A stretch of DNA of 64,000 nt from Hoyosella rhizosphaerae (GCF_014643175.1 NZ_BMJH01000001.1:1600209-1664208); one strand, 5' to 3'; shown: positions 33,199-43,385, numbered from the stretch's first letter. Program-made: numbers and translations. Notes: generated from the letters alone by a model not told the origin.

Positions 33199-34461
33199 CT
33201 AGCGCCCCGCTGCGTCAATCGCTGCCTGCATGTCCGCGATCGCGTCGTCAACGGACTTGTCTCCACGGATCGCAGCATAAGCGTTGTCCCGGATAGCCTT
33301 CGAGATTGCCTCGTAGAACGGTGTAACTGGACGCGGCTGCGCGTTCTCGAGAGCTTCCTTCAACACTGGAAGGTAAGGAAACTCAGCTTCGAGCGTGTCA
33401 TCGTCGTAGACGCTCGCGAGTACCGGCGGGAACGACGCAATCTCCATGAAGGAACGCTGGATTTCTGGAGACTGGATGAACTCGATGAATTCGCGTGCTG
33501 TGGCCTTGTTCTCGGAGAAGACGCTGATGGCGTTGTTGTAGCCACCAAGTGTCGACGCACCGACCGCATCTTTGCCAGGCAGTGGAGCGATTCCGAAGTT
33601 GTCCTTCACAGCGGAGTCGTCAGCATCGGCGTTGTTGTACATGTAGGGCCAGTTGCGAGCGTAGAGCGCTTCGCCGCCCACAAAGCTCAAGTTGGTTTCT
33701 TCTTCGGTGAAGCCCGTTGCGGCCATTGGGATGACACCGTCAGCAAATGCGTCGACCAGGGTCTGCAGCGCTTCACGAACCTCTGGGGTGTCTACAGTCG
33801 GCGTCTGCCCGTCTTCCCCGACGATGGCTCCACCAAATGCATTCACAGCTTCAGAAACATTGACGGTCAGGCCCTCATAGTTGCTGAACTGTCCGACGTA
33901 GCAGTTGATGCCTTCGTCAAACGCAGCCGGGCAACTTTCGATCAGTTCGGACCAGGTAGTCGGAGCGTTTTCAACCAGATCTGTCCGGTAGAACAGCATT
34001 GCGCCGTTTGTGTTTTGGGGTCCAGCGTAGAGGGTCCCACGGTAGGTGGCGCTGTCAACCGTCGCCTCAAGTAGACCTGAGGTGTCGAGCGCAAGCTCGT
34101 CCTCTAGCGGCTGCAGCCATCCATTTGCGGCGAACTCGGCGGTCCATACGACGTCGAGCGCCATAACGTCATATTGTCCATCCTGCGCTTGCAAGCTCTG
34201 GACCAGAGCGTTCCGCTGTTCGTCCGCTTCACCTGGAAGTTCTGCAAACGACACCTGCTCGTCCGGGTTGGCGTCGTTCCAGCGCTCGATGGCGGCGATC
34301 AGAACATCGGCATCGTTCTTGCCCATTGCGAACGTGATCGGGCCACGTCCGTCGAGGTTCTGTTCTGCCGCTTGATCAGCACTAAGCGGGTTGGAACATC
34401 CGGTGAGCAACAGCGCACCAGCTGCGGTCGCGGCGAGTAACGCGCGCGGGATGAAAGACAT
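33199..34461 (-). CDS. Sugar-binding lipoprotein of an ABC importer (LpqY/TusE-like)
   Basis: A 420-residue lipoprotein. The signal ends LLLTGCSN, so the Cys at residue 22 is lipidated. The mature part is a two-lobe CUT1 binding protein with VSFAELPGEADEQRNALVQS, YDVMALDVVWTAEFAANGWL, LYAGPQNTNGAMLFYRTDL and GGYNNAISVFSENKATA. These blocks resemble the trehalose-binding LpqY and TusE proteins, so trehalose is the best guess, with other alpha-glucosides possible. The start has GGAG upstream. It is first in an operon with two permeases, a small membrane protein and a hydrolase. Confidence 0.9.
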   Translation of the reverse strand: MSFIPRALLAATAAGALLLTGCSNPLSADQAAEQNLDGRGPITFAMGKNDADVLIAAIERWNDANPDEQVSFAELPGEADEQRNALVQSLQAQDGQYDVMALDVVWTAEFAANGWLQPLEDELALDTSGLLEATVDSATYRGTLYAGPQNTNGAMLFYRTDLVENAPTTWSELIESCPAAFDEGINCYVGQFSNYEGLTVNVSEAVNAFGGAIVGEDGQTPTVDTPEVREALQTLVDAFADGVIPMAATGFTEEETNLSFVGGEALYARNWPYMYNNADADDSAVKDNFGIAPLPGKDAVGASTLGGYNNAISVFSENKATAREFIEFIQSPEIQRSFMEIASFPPVLASVYDDDTLEAEFPYLPVLKEALENAQPRPVTPFYEAISKAIRDNAYAAIRGDKSVDDAIADMQAAIDAAGR

Positions 34462-34639
34462 GTAGCACTCCAGTTCTATGAGGTACCGGCAATCCGGTCC
34501 ACGACTTCACTCCAATACAGCAGGTGCCGTGTGGGTCGCGAAAAACAATGGCGGCACCATTGCAGACAGTCTGCCCTGTACTGGTCGGCAAACCCGGCAT
34601 TTCGATCTCGAAACTGCATCGATGCCGCTACATCCGGGG

Positions 34640-34999
34640 TTACCGACGGACCTCTGTTTGGAGCTGCTGGTGCACTGGCAGCCAACCGCTGTGGCCGAAA
34701 CACGTTGCGAACGATGGTGTTCCCACTGGAACCCAAGGACCTTCTACCCGGACCGTGGTGAAGCCGTGCATGCTTCCACCGATCTGGGGGAAGACTTCGC
34801 GGACGCAATCCATTACGAGGCGGTGCTCGCCGACACCCTCGAAACACAATGAAAGTCCCATAACTCCCATGGGCAATTGCTGACAGTTAATCGGTTGCGC
34901 TACAGCTGTTCCTGACGAGGCGACCACTCCGCCTACAGCCATCGCCGCCGCACAAACCCCAGTCGCGATCAATCGCCCAATTTTGTTCACGGAAAACAC
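34640..34999 (-). CDS. Small secreted protein, unknown family
   Basis: A 119-residue protein with a type I signal peptide (VNKIGRLIATGVCAAAMAVG then SSGTAVAQPI; cleavage near residue 35). The mature part has four Cys (INCQ, SLCF, DCVR, TCFG), consistent with two disulfides, and a WVPVGTP segment. I do not recognise the family. The GTG start at 34999 or the one at 34990 are both possible; AAGGAG lies upstream. It is upstream of the importer operon on the same strand, separated by 178 bases. Confidence 0.65.
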   Translation of the reverse strand: MFSVNKIGRLIATGVCAAAMAVGGVVASSGTAVAQPINCQQLPMGVMGLSLCFEGVGEHRLVMDCVREVFPQIGGSMHGFTTVRVEGPWVPVGTPSFATCFGHSGWLPVHQQLQTEVRR

Positions 35000-35091
35000 C
35001 CACTCCTTGCACGACGTGTCAACAACAGTCTGATCGTGGCATAGACGAGGAATTCGGAAGTGTTTCTTGGCCGTTCTGTGATCCTGGAGTT

Positions 35092-35241
35092 CTAGTACAT
35101 GAGCGCAAAATAGGTACTGACAACGACGGGCAGGACTAGTGCGAGAATCATAATGAAAACAACCATCCCGCGGCGGGCCGCTTTGCGCTGGTAGTACGCC
35201 TCGTCAGATTCGTTGTTCCATTGATTTTCGTGCTCGTTCAC
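35092..35241 (-). CDS. Small single-helix membrane protein
   Basis: A 49-residue protein with a polar N-terminus (NEHENQWNNESDEAYYQRKA) followed by basic residues and one membrane helix MVVFIMILALVLPVVVSTYF. The GTG at 35241 is chosen for AGAGGA upstream; the open frame to 35304 overlaps the oxidase gene. The arrangement puts the N-terminus inside. It has no recognised family. Its closeness to the oxidase operon (60 bases downstream) suggests co-transcription. Confidence 0.6.
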   Translation of the reverse strand: MNEHENQWNNESDEAYYQRKAARRGMVVFIMILALVLPVVVSTYFALMY

Positions 35242-35300
35242 TCGCAAGTCCTCTCGATTTTTTTCAGTCTCACCTATCGTCCTTGAACGACAGGCCCTAT

Positions 35301-36953
35301 TCAAACGCTGTTGCCATCGAGGTCTACCGGGGCGAGCGCGTCGAAGACGTCACCGGGTCCGAGATTGTCGCCGTGGCTGCGTCCGCCAAACAGGCGTTGG
35401 ACGCCCCACACTGCATTGAGAGCAGTCGTTACAGCGCCTTCTGCCCACCCAGCAGTGAAGGAGATGTCATCTCCGGCGAGGAAAATCCCCTGCTCCACAG
35501 CGGGTAGTTCTTGTTGCACGAAATGGTTGAACAACCGCCGTTGATACCGATAGTGGCCGGGTAAATTGTTCCCAAATGCCCCCATGAAGTTGGGATCACT
35601 TTCCCAGGAAACCGTGATGGGTTCCCCACGGATGTGCGATGCGATATCTACGTCGGGGTATATCTTCTGCAGCGAGTGGAGCATGAGTCGGACTCGCTCA
35701 TGTGGATCGAGTGCGAGCCATTTCATAGCATCGTCATTCCAGGTGTAGCTCAAGCACAGTGATGCTGGGCGCCCGGGACCATCATCGAGCAGATACGTTG
35801 CGCGGGTTAATCGGTCGGTGAGTGTCATGCTCATGGCGTCGCGGCCGGTGTCTGGATCGGCGTCCCTCCAAAAGGGCCGGTCGACCATGACAAAAGTTTT
35901 TGATGATTGCATGTAGTGGCTTCGTTCCATGGCCGCCCACATCTTGTGGCTGAACAGTGCTTCGTCGCAGTCGATTCGAGCTGACAACAGCCATGTTTGA
36001 CATGTCACCACCACGGCGTCGTAGTTGTCCTCATTGCCCAAGCGGTCCGTCACAGTGATGGAACCTTGCGGGTTCCTGTGGATCCTCGCTACACCTAAAC
36101 GTGGCCCACCTCGATGCAAGCTTGCCAACGACGTCCCGCGAGGCCAGTGCGCGACGTGCGGCGGCTCCAACGTCCAGAGCTTCTTAGGTAGCTGTACGGC
36201 GCCACCGACGATTCGGTGGTGTTCGCTGTCTGCATCGGTGAAAACGACACGGAGAACTTCGAGAATCGAATTGGGGAAGTCGGTATCCCATCCGCCCGTA
36301 CCGAAACCAACTTGGCCGAAAATCTCGCGGTGGTGAAACGGGAGATCCCGAAAACCTGGAGACCGAGCAAGGAAGCCATAAAACGACTCGTCGTCAAGCG
36401 AGGCAACTAGGGGGTCCCACAAGGCCTTGATGGTTGCGGTGTCGCGGTGTTTGATTGCGCGACGCATTTCGCCAATCTGAACGCTATCCATGCTGGTTCG
36501 CCACGCATTTGACACCTCGTGAAACACCGCGGGCAGGTCATCCATCGTTTTTGCGTAGAACTTCTCCCCCGCAAGTTCAATGACTGTGCTTGGTGTGGCA
36601 CTGGTTAGCGGATTCGGAAACGGTTCGGTTTGAACACCGGCAGCGTTCGCGTAGTGAAAGAACGTGCGGCCCGACTGTGGAAACCGCATTGCGCCGAGGT
36701 CGGCGACGGGCGTGTCAACGCCGTCGAATGTGGCACTGCGCATCCGGCCACCTAGTTGCGATGACTCGTACACGACGGGGTGCGCGCCCAGCTTCATAAG
36801 TTCGTGCCCTGCCACCAGTCCGGCCATTCCTGCGCCAATGATGGCTACTTTGCGGCCATGGGAATTAGCTGGAATGTGTCCGAGTCCAGCAGGGTGCCGG
36901 ATGTACTTGTCGTAGGAGAACGGAAAGTCCGGTATGAGCATGTTTGAGGTCAC
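35301..36953 (-). CDS. FAD-dependent amino-acid 2-monooxygenase (tryptophan/phenylalanine type)
   Basis: A 550-residue flavoenzyme of the monoamine-oxidase/L-amino-acid-oxidase superfamily. The FAD loop VAIIGAGMAGLVAGHELM (near residue 36) is followed by VVYESSQLGGRM and the ADLGAMRFP block that includes the substrate-binding region of tryptophan 2-monooxygenase. The C-terminal IFLAGDDISFTAGWAEGAV then TTALNAVWGV is closest to that subgroup. Such enzymes convert the amino acid to its amide, for example Trp to indole-3-acetamide. It overlaps the upstream amidase-family gene by 4 bases. The exact amino acid is not decided by sequence. Confidence 0.8.
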   Translation of the reverse strand: MTSNMLIPDFPFSYDKYIRHPAGLGHIPANSHGRKVAIIGAGMAGLVAGHELMKLGAHPVVYESSQLGGRMRSATFDGVDTPVADLGAMRFPQSGRTFFHYANAAGVQTEPFPNPLTSATPSTVIELAGEKFYAKTMDDLPAVFHEVSNAWRTSMDSVQIGEMRRAIKHRDTATIKALWDPLVASLDDESFYGFLARSPGFRDLPFHHREIFGQVGFGTGGWDTDFPNSILEVLRVVFTDADSEHHRIVGGAVQLPKKLWTLEPPHVAHWPRGTSLASLHRGGPRLGVARIHRNPQGSITVTDRLGNEDNYDAVVVTCQTWLLSARIDCDEALFSHKMWAAMERSHYMQSSKTFVMVDRPFWRDADPDTGRDAMSMTLTDRLTRATYLLDDGPGRPASLCLSYTWNDDAMKWLALDPHERVRLMLHSLQKIYPDVDIASHIRGEPITVSWESDPNFMGAFGNNLPGHYRYQRRLFNHFVQQELPAVEQGIFLAGDDISFTAGWAEGAVTTALNAVWGVQRLFGGRSHGDNLGPGDVFDALAPVDLDGNSV

Positions 36954-37720
36954 GGAATGTCCTCGAGGTATGTGTTGAGCGCCCGGCTGCTCTTGAGTTC
37001 TGCGAGTGTGACGTCGTCGTAGAAGATCTCGGCGTGATGCCCTGCGCCTGTCCGGACACCAAGTGGGCCGCTGACCATGCTATGACCGGAGAACTTGGGA
37101 CGGGCATAGTTAGAATAGGCAATGAACAGCTGATTCTCTACTGACCGCGCGGGAACGAGCACCTCGGTCACCTGTTCGGACACCTGCCCGGGCATGCTAG
37201 CGGTCAGGGCAGTCGGAATGCACACCAAGTCAGCGCCCCGCATCGCCAACGAGCGAATAACCTCAGGGAACTCCACTTCGTAACACAACGCCAGCCCGAC
37301 CATGAAGCCGTCGAAATTCGCCAACCCAGACTCCTCGCCGCCGGCGCCAAACCTCAACCGTTCGGCATCACCAAAGAGCACACGCTTGCGGTGATGAAGC
37401 AGCCGAACTCCCCGCCGATCACATAACGTCACAGTGATAAAAGGCTTCACCGCCTGACTATCCAACTCCGGAGTGGAGAAGACGAGTCCAACCTGATGTG
37501 CAGCAGCTATATTCGCGGCCTTGCTTCGGAGCTCGCTACCCCGCCACGCCTGACGGGCGGCCAACCTGGGCTCATACTGCGTGAGCATCAGTTCTGGTGT
37601 GACCAGCAAATCAATGCGTCTCTCCGCAGCCTCTGCAGTGATGGACGACAACACTTCAAGATTCGCGTCGAGGTCATCGCAGAGCGAGTCCGCGTCAATT
37701 TGCGCAATACCGACACGCAT
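36950..37720 (-). CDS. Nitrilase-superfamily carbon-nitrogen hydrolase (amidase)
   Basis: A 256-residue hydrolase with the full nitrilase triad: Glu in LLVTPELML (near residue 44), Lys in LLHHRKRVLFGDAERL and the nucleophile Cys in VGLALCYEVEFPEVIR. Other marks are GADLVCIPTAL and FIAYSNYARP. There is no signal peptide. It is first in a two-gene operon with the amino-acid 2-monooxygenase (ATGA overlap), so it likely hydrolyses the amide that enzyme makes to the carboxylic acid. Family members also act on other amides, so the pairing is inferred. Confidence 0.85.
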   Translation of the reverse strand: MRVGIAQIDADSLCDDLDANLEVLSSITAEAAERRIDLLVTPELMLTQYEPRLAARQAWRGSELRSKAANIAAAHQVGLVFSTPELDSQAVKPFITVTLCDRRGVRLLHHRKRVLFGDAERLRFGAGGEESGLANFDGFMVGLALCYEVEFPEVIRSLAMRGADLVCIPTALTASMPGQVSEQVTEVLVPARSVENQLFIAYSNYARPKFSGHSMVSGPLGVRTGAGHHAEIFYDDVTLAELKSSRALNTYLEDIP

Positions 37721-37777
37721 CGTTCCTCCTCACACCATCGTAAGCGGCTCCGGCCCGCGTGGTTCCGCCTCGATCCA

Positions 37778-39010
37778 CTACGTCACAAGTCGTTGTGCAA
37801 ACTTGTTCGTGGTGAAACTCAGTAGCTTTTCCAGCGGCCCCTGGTCAAAGAACCGGAACCACAGCGTGGCTGCGACTACAGGTACCACCAAGAACAGCGT
37901 GAACTGCCACGTACTCAACGTCAGTAGGTCCGTCAGGTAGAGCACACCTAGCACCACGATGTGACCGGCATACACCGTCAACGGCATACGCCCGAGAGAT
38001 GCCAACGGAATCAACAACACCGGTATCGAGCGCGCCAAAAGTAGCGCAAGACCGACCACAACCAGTGCGACTCCTCCACTACCAATGATTTCGAAGGGAG
38101 TTCCGGAATGCGGGGCGGCTGTGAACAACCACGCCCAGTGTGAAGTTGGGACCGTACCGAAGAACCCGTTCTGAGTGAAGAACTCATACATCTCAGACCC
38201 CGACAGATCCGGAATCGCATCGAACTCCGCAATAAGCACACGTCGCAACCCGAAGATGTTCATTGCAATCCACGAAGCTCCATATCCAACCATTGCAAGA
38301 ACAATTCCAACGGCGCTCATCGTCCACCCCGCAGTCCTACGACCAACCCCCCACCGGGCGATTGCCAAACCCATCAGCACGAATGGAACCCACGAAAGAA
38401 CCGGGTACGTCCCATCGATAAATGTCATTCGTACCGCTGCAACCCAACCGTCCACACTAAAAAGGTCGAAAGGTGAAGCAACTCCACCGATTGTGTTTGT
38501 TTCCGGTAGCACGGAAGCTCGAACTACAAACGACACCACAGGAGCAGCGACTGCCCAGACCGCAGCAACTGTTGCAAGCCTCCGCCACGTCCACGAAAGC
38601 GCTGGCAGGGCGATCCAGAAAAGCACGGCATAGGTGACGAGGATGACCATCACTGAACTCGGCACCACCGCCAGCAACAACCCCAGAATTAGAAGTAGGC
38701 AACCACGCATCGCAATGTTGCGCCGATCCATTCGCAGTCGAACCCCGGTGTGCACTCGCGATCCGCCTGACAGCAACCCAAGCGACAAACCCGCAAGCAC
38801 GGCGAACAGAATTGCTGAACGCCCGCTAAACGCCCACGTCACAGTGGGATTCACCACCAAAGCACCGGTATGAACAACGATCATTCCCAGCACTGCAACC
38901 GCACGAGCAACGTCGACGCCCATTAACCGACGGCTCGCGGCTCCAGCGACTAGAGACTCGTCACCATCCACGGCCTCGCCTGTATTGATTCTCTTTAGAC
39001 CAGAACTCAT
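37778..39010 (-). CDS. DUF418/heparan-acetyltransferase-like membrane protein
   Basis: A 410-residue polytopic membrane protein with about ten helices. It opens RRLMGVDVARAVAVLGMIVV with H in VVHTGAL, the usual start of the DUF1624/DUF418 acyltransferase group. The C-terminal RMPLTVYAGHIVVLGVLYL and WFRFFDQGPLEKLL match DUF418. These proteins may move acyl groups across the membrane. The substrate is unknown. It is upstream of the amidase-oxidase pair on the same strand (57-base gap), so it may belong to that operon. Confidence 0.8.
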   Translation of the reverse strand: MSSGLKRINTGEAVDGDESLVAGAASRRLMGVDVARAVAVLGMIVVHTGALVVNPTVTWAFSGRSAILFAVLAGLSLGLLSGGSRVHTGVRLRMDRRNIAMRGCLLLILGLLLAVVPSSVMVILVTYAVLFWIALPALSWTWRRLATVAAVWAVAAPVVSFVVRASVLPETNTIGGVASPFDLFSVDGWVAAVRMTFIDGTYPVLSWVPFVLMGLAIARWGVGRRTAGWTMSAVGIVLAMVGYGASWIAMNIFGLRRVLIAEFDAIPDLSGSEMYEFFTQNGFFGTVPTSHWAWLFTAAPHSGTPFEIIGSGGVALVVVGLALLLARSIPVLLIPLASLGRMPLTVYAGHIVVLGVLYLTDLLTLSTWQFTLFLVVPVVAATLWFRFFDQGPLEKLLSFTTNKFAQRLVT

Positions 39011-39111
39011 AGCTCTTACGCTAGGGCGAAAGCAGTGGTGATACGTCGGGCCAAAGGGTGATCTTCTGTCATCCCGTAGGGGGACCGTTCACCGTAACTA
39101 CCATCGGCAAC

Positions 39112-39117
39112 TAGGGT
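39112..39117 (+). promoter_or_regulatory. -10 element for a leaderless SDR message
   Basis: TAGGGT lies six bases before the ATG at 39124, and no ribosome site is visible. Confidence 0.4.
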
Positions 39118-39123
39118 GTAGGC

Positions 39124-39798
39124 ATGCCTTCAGCATTAATCACGGGAGCTAGCCGAGGACTCGGTGCAGCGATTGCGCAAGAGATCGAATCAACACACCA
39201 CATCTTGCTTGGCGGTCGCGACGCGGCGGCACTGCACCCTCTCGTCGATCACCTTCCAGATGCTGAACCGTGGGTAGCTGACCTCACTGATTTTGATGCA
39301 GTCACAGCCGCTGCGGAGAGCATTGACGAACTATCTGTACTTGTTCACAATGCTGGCCGCGCGACTATAGGGCGAGTTGACAGCACTCCCCTATCCGAGT
39401 GGAAAACAATGTTTGACCTCAACCTTTTCGCTGCTGTGCACCTCACACAGCAACTGCTCCCTGCGCTCCGCAAAGCTGGTGGTCACGTCGTCTTTATTAA
39501 TTCTGGTGCCGGCTTGCGAGTCAATGAACAGTGGAGCGCGTACGCCGCAAGCAAGTTCGCCCTGAAGGCGTTTGCCGACGGACTTCGCGTCGAAGAACCA
39601 GGATTACGTGTCACATCCATATTTCCTGGCAGAATCGACACTGATATGCAAAGAAGCATCGTGGCCTGTGAGGGGCAGGAGTACGACCCCGACCGCTTCC
39701 TCAAGCCCGCCACCGTGGCACGAGCAGTGGGGCACGCCATCCGAACACCGGAAGATGCGCACCCCACAGACGTGATTTTGCGGCCATTCAACAAGTGA
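39124..39798 (+). CDS. Short-chain dehydrogenase/reductase
   Basis: A 224-residue classical SDR. The cofactor loop is ALITGASRGLGAAIA (TGxxxGxG), with NAG in VLVHNAGRA. The catalytic Ser is in VVFINSGAGL, and Tyr and Lys are in SAYAASKFALKAFAD. PGRIDTDMQRS follows. The absence of an acid at the end of strand 2 and the basic LGGRDAAAL suggest NADPH. The substrate is unknown. It is a single gene, divergent from the DUF418 gene and probably leaderless. Confidence 0.88.
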   Translation: MPSALITGASRGLGAAIAQEIESTHHILLGGRDAAALHPLVDHLPDAEPWVADLTDFDAVTAAAESIDELSVLVHNAGRATIGRVDSTPLSEWKTMFDLNLFAAVHLTQQLLPALRKAGGHVVFINSGAGLRVNEQWSAYAASKFALKAFADGLRVEEPGLRVTSIFPGRIDTDMQRSIVACEGQEYDPDRFLKPATVARAVGHAIRTPEDAHPTDVILRPFNK

Positions 39799-39826
39799 AA
39801 GGCACTCGCTTCATTGGGACCCGAGG

Positions 39827-40258
39827 CTAGCTGAGTTCTGAGCTCAACGCAGCAAATGGATCAGGGTTCACATCGTCAATCGTGAACAGTTCCAGCACAG
39901 GCAGGATGCCTGATATACCAATGCATGCCACGTAGATATCGAATGGCTCCGACGTCGCTGGTGTCGGAATAATAATGGTTGTTCTACCGTCCTCGACGGT
40001 GCCGGGTGTCCCAGGCAAAAGGCCAGCCAGCCCCGTTACTCCCGCCGCCAAGATGGCGGCAAGGTCAATGGCCAACGGATCATTGGCGGCGCCGCACAAT
40101 TGCGCATCCGAACCGGAGACACTCACGACAGTAATTCCGACAAAAGGCACCACAAATGCGTTTCCGCTCGGTGCTGCAGCAGCTACACCTGCTCCAGCGA
40201 GCATTAGTGGGGCGACTGCAGCCGATGCAATTGCGCCTCGAATTACATTCTTCTTCAC
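39827..40258 (-). CDS. Small secreted protein, unknown family
   Basis: A 143-residue exported protein. The signal peptide is KKNVIRGAIASAAVAPLMLA then GAGVAAAAPSG, with cleavage near residue 30. The mature part is hydrophobic and Gly-rich, with single Cys in AQLCGAAND and VACIGISG, and an acidic C-terminus (TIDDVNPDPFAALSSEL). The GTG start at 40258 has GGAG upstream; the frame is open to 40348 without signal-like sequence. I do not recognise the family. Confidence 0.66.
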   Translation of the reverse strand: MKKNVIRGAIASAAVAPLMLAGAGVAAAAPSGNAFVVPFVGITVVSVSGSDAQLCGAANDPLAIDLAAILAAGVTGLAGLLPGTPGTVEDGRTTIIIPTPATSEPFDIYVACIGISGILPVLELFTIDDVNPDPFAALSSELS

Positions 40259-40376
40259 GGGATTCTCCAGTTCGTGGATGAGAAAATCGAACACTGTGTG
40301 ATCTTCCTCATCTTGGCACGAAGAAAGCACCCGCAGAATGGAATTCAAAAACCTGTAGTCGACCGGTTTGTTCGAC

Positions 40377-43253
40377 TCAGATGACGATATTCACCATCTT
40401 CCCTGGGATCACAATTACCTTTCGCGGCGCCTTACCATCGAGGGCCGCAGCAATCTTTGTGGCCTTGAGTGCGGCGTCTTGAACTTGCTCCCGGGTCGCA
40501 TCGGCCGCAACGGTCACACGATCACGGACTTTCCCGTTGACCTGAATGGGATATTCCACCGTGTCATCCACAAGCCACCGTTCGTCGGTTACTGGGAACG
40601 GACCATGCGCCAAGGATTCGTTGTGACCAATACGTGCCCACAACTCTTCGGCAACGTGCGGTGCCAACGGCGCAAGCATCAGTACCAGTGGCTCCACTGC
40701 TGCTCGCGGCGGGCTGTCGGGGAAGTTCTTTGTGAGGAAATTAGTAAACTCGATGAGCTTTGCCCCAGCGGTGTTCATGCGCAGCCCGGCGTAGTCATCT
40801 GACACTCCCGCGATTGCCTTGTTCAGCGCACGCAGAGTGTCCTCATCCGGTTCAGCGTCAGAAACCTTCACCGCTCCAGAATTTTCGTCGATAACCAGTC
40901 GCCATACACGTTGAAGGAAGCGGTGAGCACCGATCACGTCCTTTGTTGCCCACGGGCGAGAAGCATCCAGTGGACCCATTGACATTTCATACACACGGAG
41001 GGTGTCTGCCCCAAAGTTCTCTGCAATCTCATCAGGAGTTACGGAGTTCTTCAGGCTCTTACCCATTTTTCCGTATTCCTGATGAACCTCAACCGTGTGG
41101 CCTTCGGGGTTCGTCCAGCTAAATGCCCCATCTTTTTCTTCCACTTCGTCGGCGGGAACATAGGCGCCACGCTCATCGGTGTAAGCGAACGCTTGGATGT
41201 ATCCCTGGTTGAACAACCGCCTGTAAGGCTCACTTGAACTCACATGGCCGAGGTCGTGGAGAACCTTGTGCCAGAACCGGGCATACAGAAGGTGCAAGAC
41301 AGCGTGTTCGACACCGCCAACGTAGAGGTCGACGCCACCTGGGTCGTTTGGACCATGGACTTGAGGCTGTGGTCCGACCCAGTATTTTTCGTTCTCTCGT
41401 GCACAGAACTCATCCTTGTTGGTCGGATCGACGTATCGAAGTTGGTACCACGATGATCCAGCCCATTGAGGCATGACATTTGTGTCACGTCGATATGTTT
41501 TTACGCCGTCTCCGAGATCAAGCTCGACTGTGACCCAGTCAGTTGCTTTGGCGAGCGGTGGTGAAGGTTCGCTTGACGCATCATCTGGGTCAAATGTGAC
41601 CGGAGCGTAGTCCGTTAGGTCTGGCAGTTCGACTGGCAACATCGATTCTGGGAGCGCATGTGCAACCCCGTTTTCGTCGTAGACGATAGGGAATGGTTCG
41701 CCCCAGTAGCGTTGCCGAGCAAAAAGCCAATCGCGGAGTTTGTACTGGACTGTCCCACGACCAAGTTCATTACGCTCGAGCCATTCGATGGTTGTGGATT
41801 TCGCATCGGCCACTGATAAACCATTGATGTCGAGACCGGACTCGTTGGACGAGTTAATTGCCAGCCCGTCGCCAACGTAAGCCTCGCCTTCCGGAGGTGC
41901 TTCACTCCCCCGCGGCGCAACGACTGGGACGATGTCGAGACCGAAAGTTGTTGCAAACTCGAAGTCACGCTCGTCGTGAGCAGGCACCGACATAATCGCA
42001 CCGGTGCCGTACCCCGTTAATACATAGTCTGCGATGAAGACTGGGATCGCGTGTCCGTTAACCGGGTTCACGGCGTACGAACCGAGGAAGACGCCAGTCT
42101 TTTCCTTGCTCTCTTGGCGCTCGAGGTCCGATTTTGAGGCGACGGCTGCCCGATAGGACGCAACCGCGGCTGCCGGGTTGGAATGGCCGCCAGTCCACCG
42201 GGCATCAACGCCTTCGGGCCAGGCTTCAGCAATCAGACTGTCCACCAGTGAATGTTCTGGCGCAAGAACCATGTAGGTCGCACCGAAAAGGGTGTCGGGT
42301 CGGGTCGTGAAGACCTCAATCGGAGTTCCGACATCAGTACCGAAAAGGACGTTTGCGCCGCGTGAACGTCCGATCCAGTTGCGTTGCATTGTTTTGACCT
42401 TGTCGGGCCAATCGAGGCCGTCGAGATCATCGAGCAGGCGATCGGCGTAGGTCGTGATCCGCATCATCCACTGCTTGAGGTTCTTGCGGAACACGGGGTA
42501 GTTGCCCCGCTCGCTCTTGCCGTCGGCGGTGACTTCTTCGTTGGCTAGAACTGTTCCGAGTCCCGGGCACCAGTTGACCATCGCTGCGGAATGGTAGACC
42601 AAGCGGTAATCCTCGAGCATGCTCTGCCGCTCGACCTCGGTCATGCTTGACCAGGACTTTCCTCCGGACACCTGCCGGTCACCTGACTCAAATTCACTGA
42701 TGAGTTCATCGATGTGACGTGCCCTGCCTTGCGACTCGTCGTACCAGGCGTTGTAAATCTGCAGGAAGATCCACTGGGTCCAGTGGTAGAAATCGGTATC
42801 CGTGGTAGCTACGCGACGCCTCTCATCGTGTCCTAAACCGAGGCGGCGGATCTGCGCGAGATAGCGTTCAATGTTCGCTTCAGTCGTGGTTCTCGGGTGG
42901 GTGCCCGTTTGCACAGCATATTGTTCGGCCGGCAGACCGAAGCTATCGAAGCCCATAGTGTGGAGAACATTGTGCCCTTGCATGCGGTGGAACCTCGCGT
43001 ACACATCGGTCGCGATAAAGCCCAGGGGATGTCCTACGTGTAACCCTGCCCCGGAGGGGTATGGAAACATGTCGAGGACAAAAAGCTTGTCGTCAGGAAC
43101 ATCGCCTGCGAGTGGCCCAGTCGGGTTAGGTGCATGGAATGTTCCACGCTGGTCCCACTCCCCTTGCCAGCGTCGTTCTATCTCACCAGCTACATCAGAG
43201 TTATAGCGGTGCGCGGGCATTGCGTCACGGGCGGGGCTGCTCGAATCAGTCAC
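40377..43253 (-). CDS. leuS: Leucyl-tRNA synthetase
   Basis: A 958-residue class I synthetase that charges tRNA-Leu. The HIGH-type motif is [15 protein letters not shown] (near residue 67) and the KMSKS-type motif is [11 protein letters not shown] (near residue 725). The CP1 editing domain between them has [12 protein letters not shown] and [18 protein letters not shown], with the deacylation Asp. The C-terminal [10 protein letters not shown] domain is complete. The protein starts with GTG at 43253. It is monocistronic and conserved next to the SdpI gene. Confidence 0.97.
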   Translation of the reverse strand: MTDSSSPARDAMPAHRYNSDVAGEIERRWQGEWDQRGTFHAPNPTGPLAGDVPDDKLFVLDMFPYPSGAGLHVGHPLGFIATDVYARFHRMQGHNVLHTMGFDSFGLPAEQYAVQTGTHPRTTTEANIERYLAQIRRLGLGHDERRRVATTDTDFYHWTQWIFLQIYNAWYDESQGRARHIDELISEFESGDRQVSGGKSWSSMTEVERQSMLEDYRLVYHSAAMVNWCPGLGTVLANEEVTADGKSERGNYPVFRKNLKQWMMRITTYADRLLDDLDGLDWPDKVKTMQRNWIGRSRGANVLFGTDVGTPIEVFTTRPDTLFGATYMVLAPEHSLVDSLIAEAWPEGVDARWTGGHSNPAAAVASYRAAVASKSDLERQESKEKTGVFLGSYAVNPVNGHAIPVFIADYVLTGYGTGAIMSVPAHDERDFEFATTFGLDIVPVVAPRGSEAPPEGEAYVGDGLAINSSNESGLDINGLSVADAKSTTIEWLERNELGRGTVQYKLRDWLFARQRYWGEPFPIVYDENGVAHALPESMLPVELPDLTDYAPVTFDPDDASSEPSPPLAKATDWVTVELDLGDGVKTYRRDTNVMPQWAGSSWYQLRYVDPTNKDEFCARENEKYWVGPQPQVHGPNDPGGVDLYVGGVEHAVLHLLYARFWHKVLHDLGHVSSSEPYRRLFNQGYIQAFAYTDERGAYVPADEVEEKDGAFSWTNPEGHTVEVHQEYGKMGKSLKNSVTPDEIAENFGADTLRVYEMSMGPLDASRPWATKDVIGAHRFLQRVWRLVIDENSGAVKVSDAEPDEDTLRALNKAIAGVSDDYAGLRMNTAGAKLIEFTNFLTKNFPDSPPRAAVEPLVLMLAPLAPHVAEELWARIGHNESLAHGPFPVTDERWLVDDTVEYPIQVNGKVRDRVTVAADATREQVQDAALKATKIAAALDGKAPRKVIVIPGKMVNIVI

Positions 43254-43385
43254 TGTGGGTATCTACCTACTGCTCGAAGACGTATGGAACTACCCTCGAC
43301 AAGGGCGGTGGCATTGCAAAGTGAAACGCCGATATAAGACTAGTCGTTTAGTCATCCAAATTACGACGAGGCACCGTACGAACGT

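Noticed and set aside
34382-34883. Small frames between the binding protein and the secreted protein
   Set aside because: They overlap real genes and their control region and show no coding signature.
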